From NCBI GenBank assembly GCA_947458745.1, contig CANGYQ010000003.1, positions 124,001 to 188,000 of the forward strand: a stretch of DNA of 64,000 bases. Direction: 5' to 3'. This document shows positions 1 to 9,684 of this stretch, in pieces (positions within the stretch are counted from its first letter, which is position 1; each line of letters opens with the position of its first letter). The notes beneath the pieces were generated by a model that saw only the letters and a list, made by a program, of their open reading frames with translations, made no database searches and was not told the origin of the DNA. The stretch comes from Bryobacteraceae bacterium (lineage in GTDB: Bacteria; Acidobacteriota; Terriglobia; Bryobacterales; Bryobacteraceae). The position numbers and the translations under genes are program-made.

Positions 1-459
1 TGAAACGTTCCTGACCCTAAGCCGCACTACCCGTCGATGCCGAGAGTTGAGCCAGCGGATCGAGCGGGAGGATTGGTTTCAGACCAAGGCCTGCCACGCA
101 CGCTTCTTGACCTTCGGGTCATCGCCGCCGCCACTTGCATGGCCATTTGGGCCGCCTGTGAGCTGCGCGGCGGTGGCACAGTGCAAAGCTCACCCGGCGG
201 TGGAGTTCCCGCCCCTCCACCGCTGGCGAAAGCAAACAGAGGGTCGTAGTAGAAGGCCCCGACGCGCTTCAGGAACCAACCTGGAGGCGTAATCTCCTGC
301 AGTGAGCGCCCGGCCCGCTGAACGTTAGCTAACCGAGCCTGCTGTCGGAGGAGCAACCTGGACGGCCTCTGGAGTTTCCTCATGCCCCGCCCGGCATGAA
401 AACTTCCTGGAGGCCGTCACGGGATTGAAAGCTTTTGTCCGCTAAAATGAGCTATCCCG
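1..459. other. Intergenic region without a convincing gene
   Basis: The first 459 bases hold only short overlapping open frames on both strands whose translations are proline/arginine-rich and resemble no family I know. I see no coding signature and treat the stretch as non-coding or decayed. Its only clear structure is a long imperfect hairpin at 361-418, just before nadE, listed separately. Confidence 0.5.
361..418. repeat. Long imperfect hairpin upstream of nadE
   Basis: The arm at 361-386 (begins GACGGCCTC, ends CATGCC) is largely the reverse complement of 393-418 (begins GGCATGA, ends GAGGCCGTC), around a six-base CCGCCC loop. About 26 positions pair with a few mismatches. It lies about 40 bp before the nadE start. 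It could be a terminator for an upstream gene, a leader structure, or a decayed REP-like element; no T-run follows on the plus strand. Confidence 0.5.
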
Positions 460-2109
460 ATGCGCATCGCGCTAGCTCAGATCAACACCACCGTCGGCGA
501 CTTTCCGGGCAACGCTCGCCGGATGTCCGCCTTCGCGCGCCGGGCCGCGGATGCCGGCGCTGATGTCGTCGCTTTCCCCGAACTTTCCCTCACCGGCTAT
601 CCTCCGCTGGACCTGATCGAAAAGCCCAGCTTTCTTGAACGTGCCGAGGAGCAGCTGGCGCTGCTGACGGCCGAACTGGCGGCGCTGCCGCTGGCGGTCA
701 TCTGCGGCACCATTGCGCGGGCGGAACGCTCCGCTGGCAAGCAGCTGCTGAACTCCGCCATCGTGTTGGCGCAAGGCCAGCCTGGGTTCCGGCAGGACAA
801 AATGTTGCTGCCCACCTATGACGTTTTCGACGAAGCCCGCTATTTTCAACCGGCTGAACGCCAGAAGCTGACCTGGATCACGGGCCGCAAGACGGCCTTG
901 ACGATCTGCGAAGACGCCTGGAACGACAAGCAGTTCTGGGAGCGGCGGCTCTACCAGCGGGATCCGGTGGAAGAACTGGTCTCGGGCGGGGCCGAGGTAT
1001 TGATCTCGATCAACGCGTCGCCTTATCACATCGGCAAACGCGAGCAGCGGCGCGAAATCTTTGCGGCCACGGCCAAGCGGTACAAGATCCCGGTGGTCTA
1101 CGTGAACCAGGTGGGCGGCAACGATCAGCTGGTGTTTGACGGGTCGAGCTTTGCCATGGACGCGAGCGGCCGGGTGATCGCGGCGGCTTGCTCATTTGAC
1201 GAAGACCTGATCATCGTCGATGTCGATTCCGGCGCAGGTACGCTGAACGAAACGCATCAGGAAGAAACCGAAGCCACGTATCAGGCACTGGTGCTGGGCA
1301 CGCGCGACTACATCCGCAAGTGCGGCTTCCAGAAAGTACTGATCGGCCTGTCCGGCGGGATTGATTCCACCATCACCGCCGCCATCGCCGTGGATGCCGT
1401 GGGCCGCGAGAATGTCACGGGTGTCGCCATGCCGGGGCCGCATAGTTCCGAACATAGCCTCACCGACGCGCGCGTGCTAGCTGAGAACCTGGGCATCCGG
1501 TTTGAAGTGGCCAGCATCAATGCAGGCTACGCCGCGGCCATGGCCACCTTGGAGCCAGTCTTTACCGGCTTCAAGCCGGACGTTACCGAAGAGAATCTGC
1601 AAAGCCGTCTGCGCGGGTTGACGCTGATGGCCATGTCGAACAAGTTTGGCGCGCTGGTGCTGACCACCGGCAACAAGAGCGAAGTGGCCGTGGGCTACTG
1701 CACGCTCTACGGCGACATGTGCGGCGGCCTGGCCGTCATCAGTGATGTCCCCAAGACGATGGTGTACGAGTTATCGCGCACCGCCAACCGGCGGCACAAC
1801 GGGGCGATCCCGGAAAGCGTCTTCACCAAGCCGCCATCGGCTGAGCTGCGTCCGGACCAGAAAGATTCCGACTCGCTCCCCGACTACGAAGTGCTGGACG
1901 CCATCTTGAAGGCGTACATCGAAGAGTTGCGCACACCGGCCGAGATTGCTGAGCTTTTGGGCCAGCCACTGGAGCTGGTGCGTGACATCATCAACAAAGT
2001 CGACCGCAACGAATACAAGCGGCAGCAAGCCGCTCCCGGACTGAAGGTGACCACCAAGGCCTTCGGCATCGGGCGCCGATTCCCCATAGCCCAGAGGTTC
2101 GCCGAATGA
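460..2109 (+). CDS. nadE: Glutamine-dependent NAD+ synthetase
   Basis: This enzyme makes NAD+ from deamido-NAD+, ATP and glutamine in the cytoplasm, the last step of NAD synthesis. It has the two-domain layout of glutamine-hydrolysing enzymes. The N-terminal nitrilase-type amidase carries the Glu-Lys-Cys triad: E41 in FPELSLTGYPP, K114 in DKMLLPTYD and C150 in TICEDAWN. The C-terminal ATP-pyrophosphatase has the SGGIDST loop at 298-304. At 549 residues it matches the family. The amidase triad means it should use glutamine rather than free ammonia. The stop overlaps the start of the next gene (ATGA), suggesting translational coupling. Confidence 0.96.
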   Translation: MRIALAQINTTVGDFPGNARRMSAFARRAADAGADVVAFPELSLTGYPPLDLIEKPSFLERAEEQLALLTAELAALPLAVICGTIARAERSAGKQLLNSAIVLAQGQPGFRQDKMLLPTYDVFDEARYFQPAERQKLTWITGRKTALTICEDAWNDKQFWERRLYQRDPVEELVSGGAEVLISINASPYHIGKREQRREIFAATAKRYKIPVVYVNQVGGNDQLVFDGSSFAMDASGRVIAAACSFDEDLIIVDVDSGAGTLNETHQEETEATYQALVLGTRDYIRKCGFQKVLIGLSGGIDSTITAAIAVDAVGRENVTGVAMPGPHSSEHSLTDARVLAENLGIRFEVASINAGYAAAMATLEPVFTGFKPDVTEENLQSRLRGLTLMAMSNKFGALVLTTGNKSEVAVGYCTLYGDMCGGLAVISDVPKTMVYELSRTANRRHNGAIPESVFTKPPSAELRPDQKDSDSLPDYEVLDAILKAYIEELRTPAEIAELLGQPLELVRDIINKVDRNEYKRQQAAPGLKVTTKAFGIGRRFPIAQRFAE

Positions 2110-4583
2110 AGATCCTGATCCCCCTCGCGTTACTGGCCGCCGCGGCCGTGCTGGTGTCGCAGCAGAGGCCCACCGTCCTGGTGGGTCCGCAGGCTGACGG
2201 CAGCGTGCTGCTGAACTCCGGCTGGTCCTTGCGGCCGGCGGGCGAGCAGATGCCGCTTTCGACGCTGCCGATGTCGACCGCACTTTCGCCTGATGGGCGC
2301 TTTCTGGTAGTGCTCTGCGGCGGCTACCGGACGCCGTCGTTGATCGTGCTGGACGCGAAGACCTTGGCTGAGATCGACCGCGTGAATGTGGCGGACGCGT
2401 GGCTCGGCCTCGCGTTTTCGCCCAATGGCAAGACGGTCTACGCCGGTGGCGGATCGCAGGGCGCGGTGTTTGAGTTTGCTATGTCGAACGAAGGCCGGCT
2501 GGCGGAAACGCGGCGGATTGATCTGGTGCGTCCGTCGGAGCGCAAGATCGAGGATTTCGTGGGCGACGTCGCGGTCTCCGCCGATGGCCGGCTGATCTAT
2601 GCGGCCATCGTGCATCGCGATGTGATCGCCGTCATCAACCCGCTGTCGGGCATGGTGATCGAGCGGATCAAAACCGGCCGCCGCCCCTACAAGATGCTGT
2701 TCCACCCGGACGGCAAGAGTTTCTTTGTTTCGAGCTGGGCCGATGGCGCCATCGTGCACCACAAGGCGGAGACGGGCGAACGGATCGCGGTGTTCCGCGT
2801 GGGTCCGCACCCGACCGACATGCTCTGGCGCGACAAGCTGACCCGCAACGAAGAAGGTGAGCAGCCTAGCTGGAAGGCGCGCCTGTTTGTCGCCTCCGCC
2901 AACACCAACAACGTCTACGTGCTGGGTGTTGATGAAGACAAAAGCGCGCGTCTGATCGAGACGCTGAGCCTGGCGCTCTACCCGCGGCAACCGGCAGGCA
3001 TGACGCCGTCGGCGCTGGCGATCAGTTCGGACCAGTCCAAGCTCTACACCGTTTGCTCAGACGCCAACGCGGTGGCCGTCACCGATGTCTCGGGGCCCCA
3101 GTCTCGTATGCTGGGCTTCATCCCGGTGGGCTGGTACCCCACCGGAGCACGCATACTGGCCGATGGCCGGGCGTTCATCCTGAATGGCCGGGGCTCCCGC
3201 AGCTTCCCGAACGTGAATGGTCCGCAACCAGGCAAGGCCCCGGCCGTCAGCCATGAAGGCATTCGCAACCCGGGCTACGTGGGCAATCTGCAAGTGGGCA
3301 CCGCCTCCGTGATTGCCGCCGACTACGACTTGACCAAGGGCACGGACATCGTGCGACGCAACTCGCCTTACTCGGACGAGATGCTGCAGCGCGCCGCCGC
3401 CAGCAACATGATCGTTCCGGCTGGCTCCGGCCGGAAGTCACCCATTGAGCACGTGATCTACGTGGTCAAGGAGAACCGCACCTACGATCAAGTGCTGGGC
3501 GATCTCGGCAAAGGCAATGGTGATGCCTCGCTCACACTGTTCAACAACGACTCCGCGCCCAACCACAAGAAGCTGGCGCGTGAGTTCACGCTGCTTGATA
3601 ACTTCTATGTCAACGCAGACGTGAGCGCCGATGGCCACAACTGGTCGACAGCCGCCATCGCGCCGGACTATGTGCAGAAGATGTGGCCCAACAGCTACGC
3701 TGGCCGCCGCAAGCATTACGACTATGAGGGCGGTGAACCCGCCGCCCTGCCGCCCGGCGGCCGCATCTGGAATGCCGCCCTGCAGAAGGGGTTGAGCGTG
3801 CGCAACTACGGCTGGTGGGCCGAGAATCTGCCCGGGGCCGCCAAGCCCACGGGTGAAGTGCAGATCGGCAAAGTGCGCGATCCGGCGCTGGCCCCGCACA
3901 CCAACATGAAGTTCCGCAGCTTTGATCTCGACTATCTGGATGTGGAACGGGCAAAGGTCTTCCTGGCCGATCTGCGCCAGTTTGAAGAGACCGGCAAGAT
4001 GCCCAACCTGATCTTCTTCCGCATCGGCAACGATCACACCTCTGGCACGTCCAAGGGCAAGTACTCGCCGCTGGCCGCCATGGCCGACAACGATCTGGCG
4101 CTGGGCATGCTGGTGGAGGCGATGTCGAGGTCGAAGTTCTGGGCCAAGACCGCCATCTTCGTGCTGGAAGACGATGCGCAGAACGGGCCCGACCACGTTG
4201 ATTCGCACCGCTCCCCGGCTTACGTGATTTCGCCCTACTCGCGCACCGGACGCGTGGATTCGACGCTCTACAACACCACCTCCATGCTGCGCACGATGGA
4301 GCTGATTCTGGGTCTGGCTCCGATGACGCACTTTGATGCTGCCGCCACCCCAATGGCCGCCGCGTTCAGTGAAACGGCCAACATGGCCCCTTATGCCGCG
4401 CTAACCCCGAAGCAGCGCCTGGATGAGCGCAACGGGGCCGATGCTCCGATGGCGGCGCGCTCCGCGCAGATGGATTTCGATGAAGCCGATGAGATCGAGG
4501 ATGATGTGCTGAACGAGATCCTGTGGCGTGCCATCAAGAAGACCACGCCTCCGGTGCCGGTCCGGTCTATCTTCGGGAAGTAG
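2106..4583 (+). CDS. Secreted beta-propeller / phosphoesterase fusion protein
   Basis: The 825-residue product starts with a signal peptide (about 1-20), followed by some 400 residues of YVTN/NHL-like beta-propeller repeats (for example LSPDGRFLVV and VSADGRLIYAAI). From about 450 it continues into a phosphoesterase domain of the bacterial acid phosphatase/phospholipase C family (VIYVVKENRTYDQVLGDLG; later FRIGNDHTSG and LEDDAQNGPDHVDSHRSP). This architecture recurs in Acidobacteria as a 'bifunctional YVTN repeat/alkaline phosphatase' protein. It probably releases phosphate from an extracytoplasmic substrate, which the sequence does not reveal. Its start overlaps the nadE stop by 4 bp although the functions look unrelated. 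Confidence 0.85.
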   Translation: MKILIPLALLAAAAVLVSQQRPTVLVGPQADGSVLLNSGWSLRPAGEQMPLSTLPMSTALSPDGRFLVVLCGGYRTPSLIVLDAKTLAEIDRVNVADAWLGLAFSPNGKTVYAGGGSQGAVFEFAMSNEGRLAETRRIDLVRPSERKIEDFVGDVAVSADGRLIYAAIVHRDVIAVINPLSGMVIERIKTGRRPYKMLFHPDGKSFFVSSWADGAIVHHKAETGERIAVFRVGPHPTDMLWRDKLTRNEEGEQPSWKARLFVASANTNNVYVLGVDEDKSARLIETLSLALYPRQPAGMTPSALAISSDQSKLYTVCSDANAVAVTDVSGPQSRMLGFIPVGWYPTGARILADGRAFILNGRGSRSFPNVNGPQPGKAPAVSHEGIRNPGYVGNLQVGTASVIAADYDLTKGTDIVRRNSPYSDEMLQRAAASNMIVPAGSGRKSPIEHVIYVVKENRTYDQVLGDLGKGNGDASLTLFNNDSAPNHKKLAREFTLLDNFYVNADVSADGHNWSTAAIAPDYVQKMWPNSYAGRRKHYDYEGGEPAALPPGGRIWNAALQKGLSVRNYGWWAENLPGAAKPTGEVQIGKVRDPALAPHTNMKFRSFDLDYLDVERAKVFLADLRQFEETGKMPNLIFFRIGNDHTSGTSKGKYSPLAAMADNDLALGMLVEAMSRSKFWAKTAIFVLEDDAQNGPDHVDSHRSPAYVISPYSRTGRVDSTLYNTTSMLRTMELILGLAPMTHFDAAATPMAAAFSETANMAPYAALTPKQRLDERNGADAPMAARSAQMDFDEADEIEDDVLNEILWRAIKKTTPPVPVRSIFGK

Positions 4584-4633
4584 CTTCGGGCAGTAGCGCC
4601 CGGTCAGCAGAGCCAGTGATAAACTCACGGGCG

Positions 4634-5806
4634 ATGCGACTGCCCGTACTTGCTCTGTTCGCCCTGCCGTTATTGGCGGAGAATCTGCTGGACCCGGCCC
4701 GCCTGATCCGCGTGGTCCCGGAGCGGATGAAGGAAGCCGTTGTCCGGCAGGAAGTGCCCGGCGTGGTCAGCCTGGTCGTCACTCGCGAAGGGGTGATCCA
4801 TCACAGCGCCACTGGCTTTGCTGATGCCGCGCGCAAGCAGCCGCTGGCCACCGACGGCATCTTCTGGATCGCCTCCATGACCAAGCCGATCACCGCGACG
4901 GCCGTGATGATGATGAAGGAGGAGGGCAAGCTCTCGATCGACGATGAGGTCGCCAAGTACATCCCGGAGTTGGGCGCGCTGAAGACCGCTGACGGCCAAC
5001 CAGCGCGGATCACCATCAAGCAACTGCTCACGCACACCTCCGGCCTGGGCGAGGCCACCGACGCCGAAGCCAAGGCCGCTAAAACACTGGCCGACTTGAT
5101 CCCCGCCTTTGCGAGCAAGCCGCTCACCTCGGCCCCCGGCACCAAGTGGCGCTACTGCCAGTCCGGCATCAATACGCTGGGCCGCATTGTCGAAGTGGTC
5201 TCCGGGCAATCGCTGCCGGAGTTTATGGAAGTGCGGCTGTTCAAGCCGATGGGCATGGTGGATACGACGTTCTACCCCACGCCCGCCCAGATGCCGCGGG
5301 TCGTCACGCCGGCCAAGCTTGATCAAGGCAAGCTGGTGGACGCGCCTTGGGCGTTTCTCTATGGCCGTTCGCCTACCGATCGGGAGCGGTACCCGCTGGC
5401 CAACGGTGGCCTTTTCTCCACTGCCGCTGACTATGCCCGCTTTGCGCAGATGATCTTGAACGGGGGCCGCTTGGGGCAAAAGCGCTATGTCTCGGAAGAG
5501 AGCGTCCGGATGATGTCGACCATCGCCACCGGTGAGTTGGTGACCGGCTTCACTCCCGGCAATGGCTGGGGCTTGGGCTGGTGTGTGGTTCGCCAACCGC
5601 AAGGCATCACCGCGCCCTTGTCCGCTGGAACGTTCGGGCATGGTGGTGCTTATGGCACGCAGGCATGGCTGGACCCGCAGCGCGGCGTCGCCATCATCCT
5701 GATGGTGCAGCGGAGCAACTTCGCCAACTCCGACGCCTCCGACATCCGGAAACTACTGCAGGACACCGTGCTGACCGCAGCCAAACCCGGCGGCCTCAGC
5801 CAGTAG
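4634..5806 (+). CDS. Serine hydrolase of the class C beta-lactamase family
   Basis: A 390-residue secreted protein. I start it at ATG 4634, which opens with a signal peptide (RLPVLALFALPLLAE); longer in-frame extensions overlap the upstream gene. The SxxK motif is S81-M-T-K84, followed by a Tyr motif (Y174-C-Q in place of the usual YxN) and an HGG motif near the C-terminus (FGHGGAYG). These fit the esterase/DD-peptidase/beta-lactamase-related family (PF00144). Many members are esterases or peptidases, so I do not claim antibiotic resistance. The Q in place of Asn in the second motif is a small deviation. Confidence 0.85.
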   Translation: MRLPVLALFALPLLAENLLDPARLIRVVPERMKEAVVRQEVPGVVSLVVTREGVIHHSATGFADAARKQPLATDGIFWIASMTKPITATAVMMMKEEGKLSIDDEVAKYIPELGALKTADGQPARITIKQLLTHTSGLGEATDAEAKAAKTLADLIPAFASKPLTSAPGTKWRYCQSGINTLGRIVEVVSGQSLPEFMEVRLFKPMGMVDTTFYPTPAQMPRVVTPAKLDQGKLVDAPWAFLYGRSPTDRERYPLANGGLFSTAADYARFAQMILNGGRLGQKRYVSEESVRMMSTIATGELVTGFTPGNGWGLGWCVVRQPQGITAPLSAGTFGHGGAYGTQAWLDPQRGVAIILMVQRSNFANSDASDIRKLLQDTVLTAAKPGGLSQ

Positions 5807-5855
5807 GCGTCACGCCCGAAATCCGCACCGTCGCGGGCGCTGGCATCATAGACAG

Positions 5856-7082
5856 ATGACGCGCCGACAATTGCTGGCCACCGTGGCTGCCGCGGTGAAG
5901 ACCGCTCACGGGCAAACGCCCACCGAGACTGCTTCCAATGAAGATTTTTGGATGCAGGCCCGGATGGCCTTCACTGTTGACCGCAACCTGCTGAACTTCA
6001 ACAACGGGTCTGTCTGCCCGGCCCCGAAGGTAGTGCAGGAGGCGATGGAGCGTTACTGGACCGTCACCAACATGTCGCCCTCGCACTATGTGGACGAGCT
6101 GCTGCTGCCGGAAACCGAGATCATCCGTACGGAGCTGGCGCACGAATTCGGTTGCGACCCGGAGGAACTGGCTATCACTCGCAACACCAGCGAGGGGCTG
6201 CACAACGTCATCCTGGGTCTCGATTTCAAGCGGGGTGACGAGGTGGTGACGACGACGCAGGACTACCCCAGCATGATCACCAGCCTCCAGCAGCGCGCCG
6301 CCCGCGACGGCATCGTGCTGCGTCAGTTCCCTTACCCCACGCCTCCGCCCAGCGCCGCGCATCTGGCCGAACTCTTTTGGAAGAACGTCACGCCCAAGAC
6401 GCGCGCCATCCTGGTTTCGCACCTGACCTTCACCACCGGGCAGATCTTCCCCGTGGGCGACATCTGCCGGGAAGCCAAGCGCCGGGGCATCTATTCGATC
6501 GTCGATGGCGCGCACGGCTTTGCGCACCTGAAGTTCAAACGCGATGATCTCGATTGCGACTTTTATTCGACCAGCTTGCACAAGTGGCTGACCGCACCGG
6601 TGGGCACTGGCTTCCTCTACATGCGGCGGGAGCTGATCCCGCGCGTGTGGCCGTTGCTGGCCACGCCGTCCTCCATGGCGTCGAACATCCGCAAGTTTGA
6701 AGGCGTCGGCACGCAGCCGGTGGCGATGCGCAATGCCATCGCCGATGCTCTGGCATTCCATCGTGGCCTGGGCGTGGAGCGCAAGCAGGAGCGTCTGCGT
6801 TACCTCCGCCGCCGCTGGGAGAGCGCCGTCCGTGGCACTCCGCGCATCATCCTGCGCAACGCCGACGACCCGTCACAATCCTGCGGGATTGGCGCCGTCA
6901 GCATTGACGGCATGCCCGCGCCCAAGATCACTGAGGTCCTGCAGAACAAGTACCGCATCCACGTCCGGACGCGGGTGATCCCCGGTGAGTTTGACTGCAT
7001 CCGCGTCACGCCCAATATCTATTCGTCTACCCAGGATGTCGACCGCTTCAGCCAGGCAATCCGCGAAATCGCACGAGGATAG
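5856..7082 (+). CDS. Class V aminotransferase-fold PLP enzyme, Tat-exported type
   Basis: A 408-residue PLP-dependent enzyme of the isopenicillin-N-epimerase/cysteine-desulfurase-like group. The N-terminus (TRRQLLATVAAAV) looks like a twin-arginine signal. The cofactor lysine is K243 in STSLHKWLTAPVG, and the PLP-ring aspartate is D217 in SIVDGAHG; the segment ITRNTSEGLH should bind the phosphate. Soil bacteria have many such genes next to hydrolases, and the substrate is unknown. Only 50 bp separate it from the upstream serine hydrolase, so the two may be cotranscribed. Confidence 0.85.
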   Translation: MTRRQLLATVAAAVKTAHGQTPTETASNEDFWMQARMAFTVDRNLLNFNNGSVCPAPKVVQEAMERYWTVTNMSPSHYVDELLLPETEIIRTELAHEFGCDPEELAITRNTSEGLHNVILGLDFKRGDEVVTTTQDYPSMITSLQQRAARDGIVLRQFPYPTPPPSAAHLAELFWKNVTPKTRAILVSHLTFTTGQIFPVGDICREAKRRGIYSIVDGAHGFAHLKFKRDDLDCDFYSTSLHKWLTAPVGTGFLYMRRELIPRVWPLLATPSSMASNIRKFEGVGTQPVAMRNAIADALAFHRGLGVERKQERLRYLRRRWESAVRGTPRIILRNADDPSQSCGIGAVSIDGMPAPKITEVLQNKYRIHVRTRVIPGEFDCIRVTPNIYSSTQDVDRFSQAIREIARG

Positions 7083-7115
7083 GCGGGGAGTCGAAGATCT
7101 CTCCCCCTGCTCGTT

Positions 7116-7703
7116 TTGCGGCCAATCTCTTCAGCGGCCGACGGCTGGGCCGCTTGTGAGAGACTGGCCACGGAGGTTTGGTTGCCGCACACATCGAGTC
7201 GCCGTCCACAAGTCTGTATTCTTGGCAGTGCCGATCCCGGATCCGCTGCTTACGAGCTAGCAGGTGAGGCTGGCGCGCTGCTGGCTCACTTGGGCATTAC
7301 GGTTGTGAGTGGTTGCGGCAGCCCCGCCACCAGAGTGGCTGCTGAGCGGGCTTTGCAGGCTGGCGGGCTGGTTGTCAGCATCATTCCACCGGACGAAATG
7401 CCTCCGGACGATTGGCCAGCGACTGTCGTCATCCCATGTGGGATTGGGGATGGAAGGAACTTGCTGATGGCGCTGGCGGGAGACGCCTGCATCGTCATCG
7501 GCGGGAGGGCGGGAACGATATCTGAGGTTTGTCTGGCGTGGCTTCACAAGCGCCCGTTACTTCCGCTGACGGGTTGCGGCGGCTGGTCGGAATCGCTGCC
7601 ATCTCATCCGCCAGATGAGAGACAGAATTCCTTGATCCTGCCGTGGTCCTCGGTGGCAGACCTGGAGGCCCAACTCCGCCAACTCGGACTTGTCAGGGGG
7701 TAA
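7116..7703 (+). CDS. LOG-like / TIGR00725-type nucleotide-binding fold protein
   Basis: About 195 residues with a Rossmann-like SLOG fold. Signals are VCILGSADPG near the N-terminus and IGGRAGTISEV, the counterpart of the GGxGTxxE motif of lysine-decarboxylase-like (LOG) proteins. Relatives are cytokinin-activating phosphoribohydrolases or uncharacterised nucleotide-binding proteins, so the exact reaction is open. The longest frame starts with TTG at 7116. The family-like sequence begins around residue 30, so the true start may lie further in. Confidence 0.7.
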   Translation: MRPISSAADGWAACERLATEVWLPHTSSRRPQVCILGSADPGSAAYELAGEAGALLAHLGITVVSGCGSPATRVAAERALQAGGLVVSIIPPDEMPPDDWPATVVIPCGIGDGRNLLMALAGDACIVIGGRAGTISEVCLAWLHKRPLLPLTGCGGWSESLPSHPPDERQNSLILPWSSVADLEAQLRQLGLVRG

Positions 7704-7712
7704 CCCTTGGCC

Positions 7713-9482
7713 CTAATGCTCAAAATGCAGATCGAGCTCGCAGGTCCGCCCGGAAGACTTGGTGCGGACGCGGTCGCTTAAGCGGCTCAGCAGTAGCCCG
7801 GCCATGGTCGCGGTGGAGACGCCGCCGGAGAGGGCTTCTTCGGGGGACAACGCCTTGCGGCCGATCTCCGGCAGGAGTCCGTCATAGCGCAGGTTCAGGT
7901 CCAGGCTGAACTCATCGAAGCTGGCTTGCACGGTAATCGGGCCCTTGGCCAGGCCTTCGCCGGCCAGCACTTCGTAGCCTTCCACCAGGGCGCTGACCGC
8001 GCGCTCCACCACTTCGCGGCGGGCACCCCATTGGGCGCCGGATTCTTCCATGAAGTCGTAGATCTTGTCGACGTCTTCGGCGTTGGGGTCCAGCACAATC
8101 TTGTGGCGGCGGGAGGTGCCGATGCGGAAGATCAAGTTCAGCAGCACCACCAGCACGGTGGCCAGCGTCAGCCCGGAAGAGAACAGGGGCCGCAACCAGC
8201 TGGGTAGGTCGCGGAAGGCGCCAGGGATGGCGTCGGTGGTCAGGCCGAACAGGAGCGAGATGCCGATGATGTAGGTGTGCCGCGCCTCCATCATGCGCGT
8301 CATGATGATCTGCATTCCGGCGATCAGGTTGTAGGAGACCACCAGCAGCAGCATCGCGCCGACGACGGGGGGCGGAGCGGCCCCCACCAACGCCACCATC
8401 TTGGGGAAGAAAGCCAGGGAGATCAGCGCGCCGCCGCAGTAGTAGCCAATCCGGCGGCTGACCGCGCCGGTGGCGGCGGAAAGGCCGACGTTGCTGGATG
8501 AGCTCATCATGGCAAAGCCGCCCAGCAGCGCGGAGGCCATGGAACTGAGACCAAACGTCAGGACGGCCGCGCTGCTGGCCTTCAGGTCGGCGCGCTTCCA
8601 GTCGGCGTCGCTGATCTTTTCGCAGATGGTCAGGTCGCCCGAAGATTTCAAGGTCGCGCTTAAGCCCAAGACCAGAAAGGGCAGAATCAGCGTGCCGTCA
8701 AAGGCCAACCCCGGCGGATGGATCACCGGCAGGCCGATCCAGGGCGCATCCAGTACCCGCTGCCACAGTTCCGGCTTCACCATGCCGGTGTTTAAGCAGA
8801 CGATGTAGCCCACCACCAGGGTGATCAGCGAGCTGAACAGGCGCAGCGGACCCTTGCCCCACACCGTTAACCCGGCCAGCAGCGCCAGCGAACCGCCGGC
8901 GATGATGATGTGCGTCAACCCGGGCTGCTGCTCCACCCGGTCCATGCCGAGAAATCGCATCACCGCCAGCGAGGATTGTGAGGCCCCCACCATGAACGCG
9001 ATCAGCCCCACCACCTCCGGCGGGAACAGAAAGCGCCACCGGGGCAGCACGCGGGAGAGCAGACAGATGGCCATGCCCGTGATCAGCGTCATGCCCGCCA
9101 GCAGCGCCAGGCCGCCCAAGCGAGCCGCCAGCACCGCCGCCGACACGAACGAACTGAAGATGGCCATCGGGATCAGGTGCCCGAAGCCAAACACCGGCAA
9201 CCGGGAGGCCGCCACCATGGAGCCGATGCCCGACATCACCAGCGTCGCCACAATCATCGTCTCCAGTTCCTGCGCGCTGGCCCCAATCGCCGTCAGCAAT
9301 GCCACCGGCAGCGTGATCTTGCTGGCCGATTCGACGGCGTGTTGAAACCCCAGCACCACCGACGTCGCTTGCGGCGGAGTGTCCTCGGTGCCGTAAATCA
9401 GATTGGCCGGCCGGCGGCGGTGCTTCGCCTTCTGGTGGCCCAGCTTCAATGGCACCCAACGGTTGAGGAAAGACTTGAGCAT
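7713..9482 (-). CDS. NCS2 xanthine/uracil permease fused to an anti-sigma-like ATPase-fold domain
   Basis: A 589-residue inner-membrane transporter. Residues about 40-460 are a nucleobase:cation symporter-2 permease with many membrane segments and family-like stretches such as FAMMSSSSNVGLSAATGAVSR and GAAPPPVVGAMLLLV. A soluble tail of about 120 residues follows. It resembles the GHKL fold of anti-sigma serine kinases (ARREVVERAVSALVEGYEVL; ITVQASFDEFSLDLNLRYDG; GLLLSRLSDRVRTKSSGRT). The usual N-box Asn and glycine-rich ATP motifs look degraded, so the domain may only bind a partner. The divergent neighbour is a STAS protein, the natural partner of this fold. Overlapping frames on the other strand are shadows. 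Confidence 0.8.
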   Translation of the reverse strand: MLKSFLNRWVPLKLGHQKAKHRRRPANLIYGTEDTPPQATSVVLGFQHAVESASKITLPVALLTAIGASAQELETMIVATLVMSGIGSMVAASRLPVFGFGHLIPMAIFSSFVSAAVLAARLGGLALLAGMTLITGMAICLLSRVLPRWRFLFPPEVVGLIAFMVGASQSSLAVMRFLGMDRVEQQPGLTHIIIAGGSLALLAGLTVWGKGPLRLFSSLITLVVGYIVCLNTGMVKPELWQRVLDAPWIGLPVIHPPGLAFDGTLILPFLVLGLSATLKSSGDLTICEKISDADWKRADLKASSAAVLTFGLSSMASALLGGFAMMSSSSNVGLSAATGAVSRRIGYYCGGALISLAFFPKMVALVGAAPPPVVGAMLLLVVSYNLIAGMQIIMTRMMEARHTYIIGISLLFGLTTDAIPGAFRDLPSWLRPLFSSGLTLATVLVVLLNLIFRIGTSRRHKIVLDPNAEDVDKIYDFMEESGAQWGARREVVERAVSALVEGYEVLAGEGLAKGPITVQASFDEFSLDLNLRYDGLLPEIGRKALSPEEALSGGVSTATMAGLLLSRLSDRVRTKSSGRTCELDLHFEH

Positions 9483-9684
9483 CGAGAGGAAGCGCCCCGA
9501 GGGACTTACGGAAGGTGATCCGGACAGTGGATGAGCTTACCATGCGGCTGTGACAATTCCATGAAATGCGGGCCACTTCCGTCTTCGCTGGCGGGGACAT
9601 CACCAGAATCCATATAATGGGGCTTCGATGCATTAGCACTTCCCTCGGGGCGCGCCGCCTCGATGAATCAGTGCAGGAGCCAGC

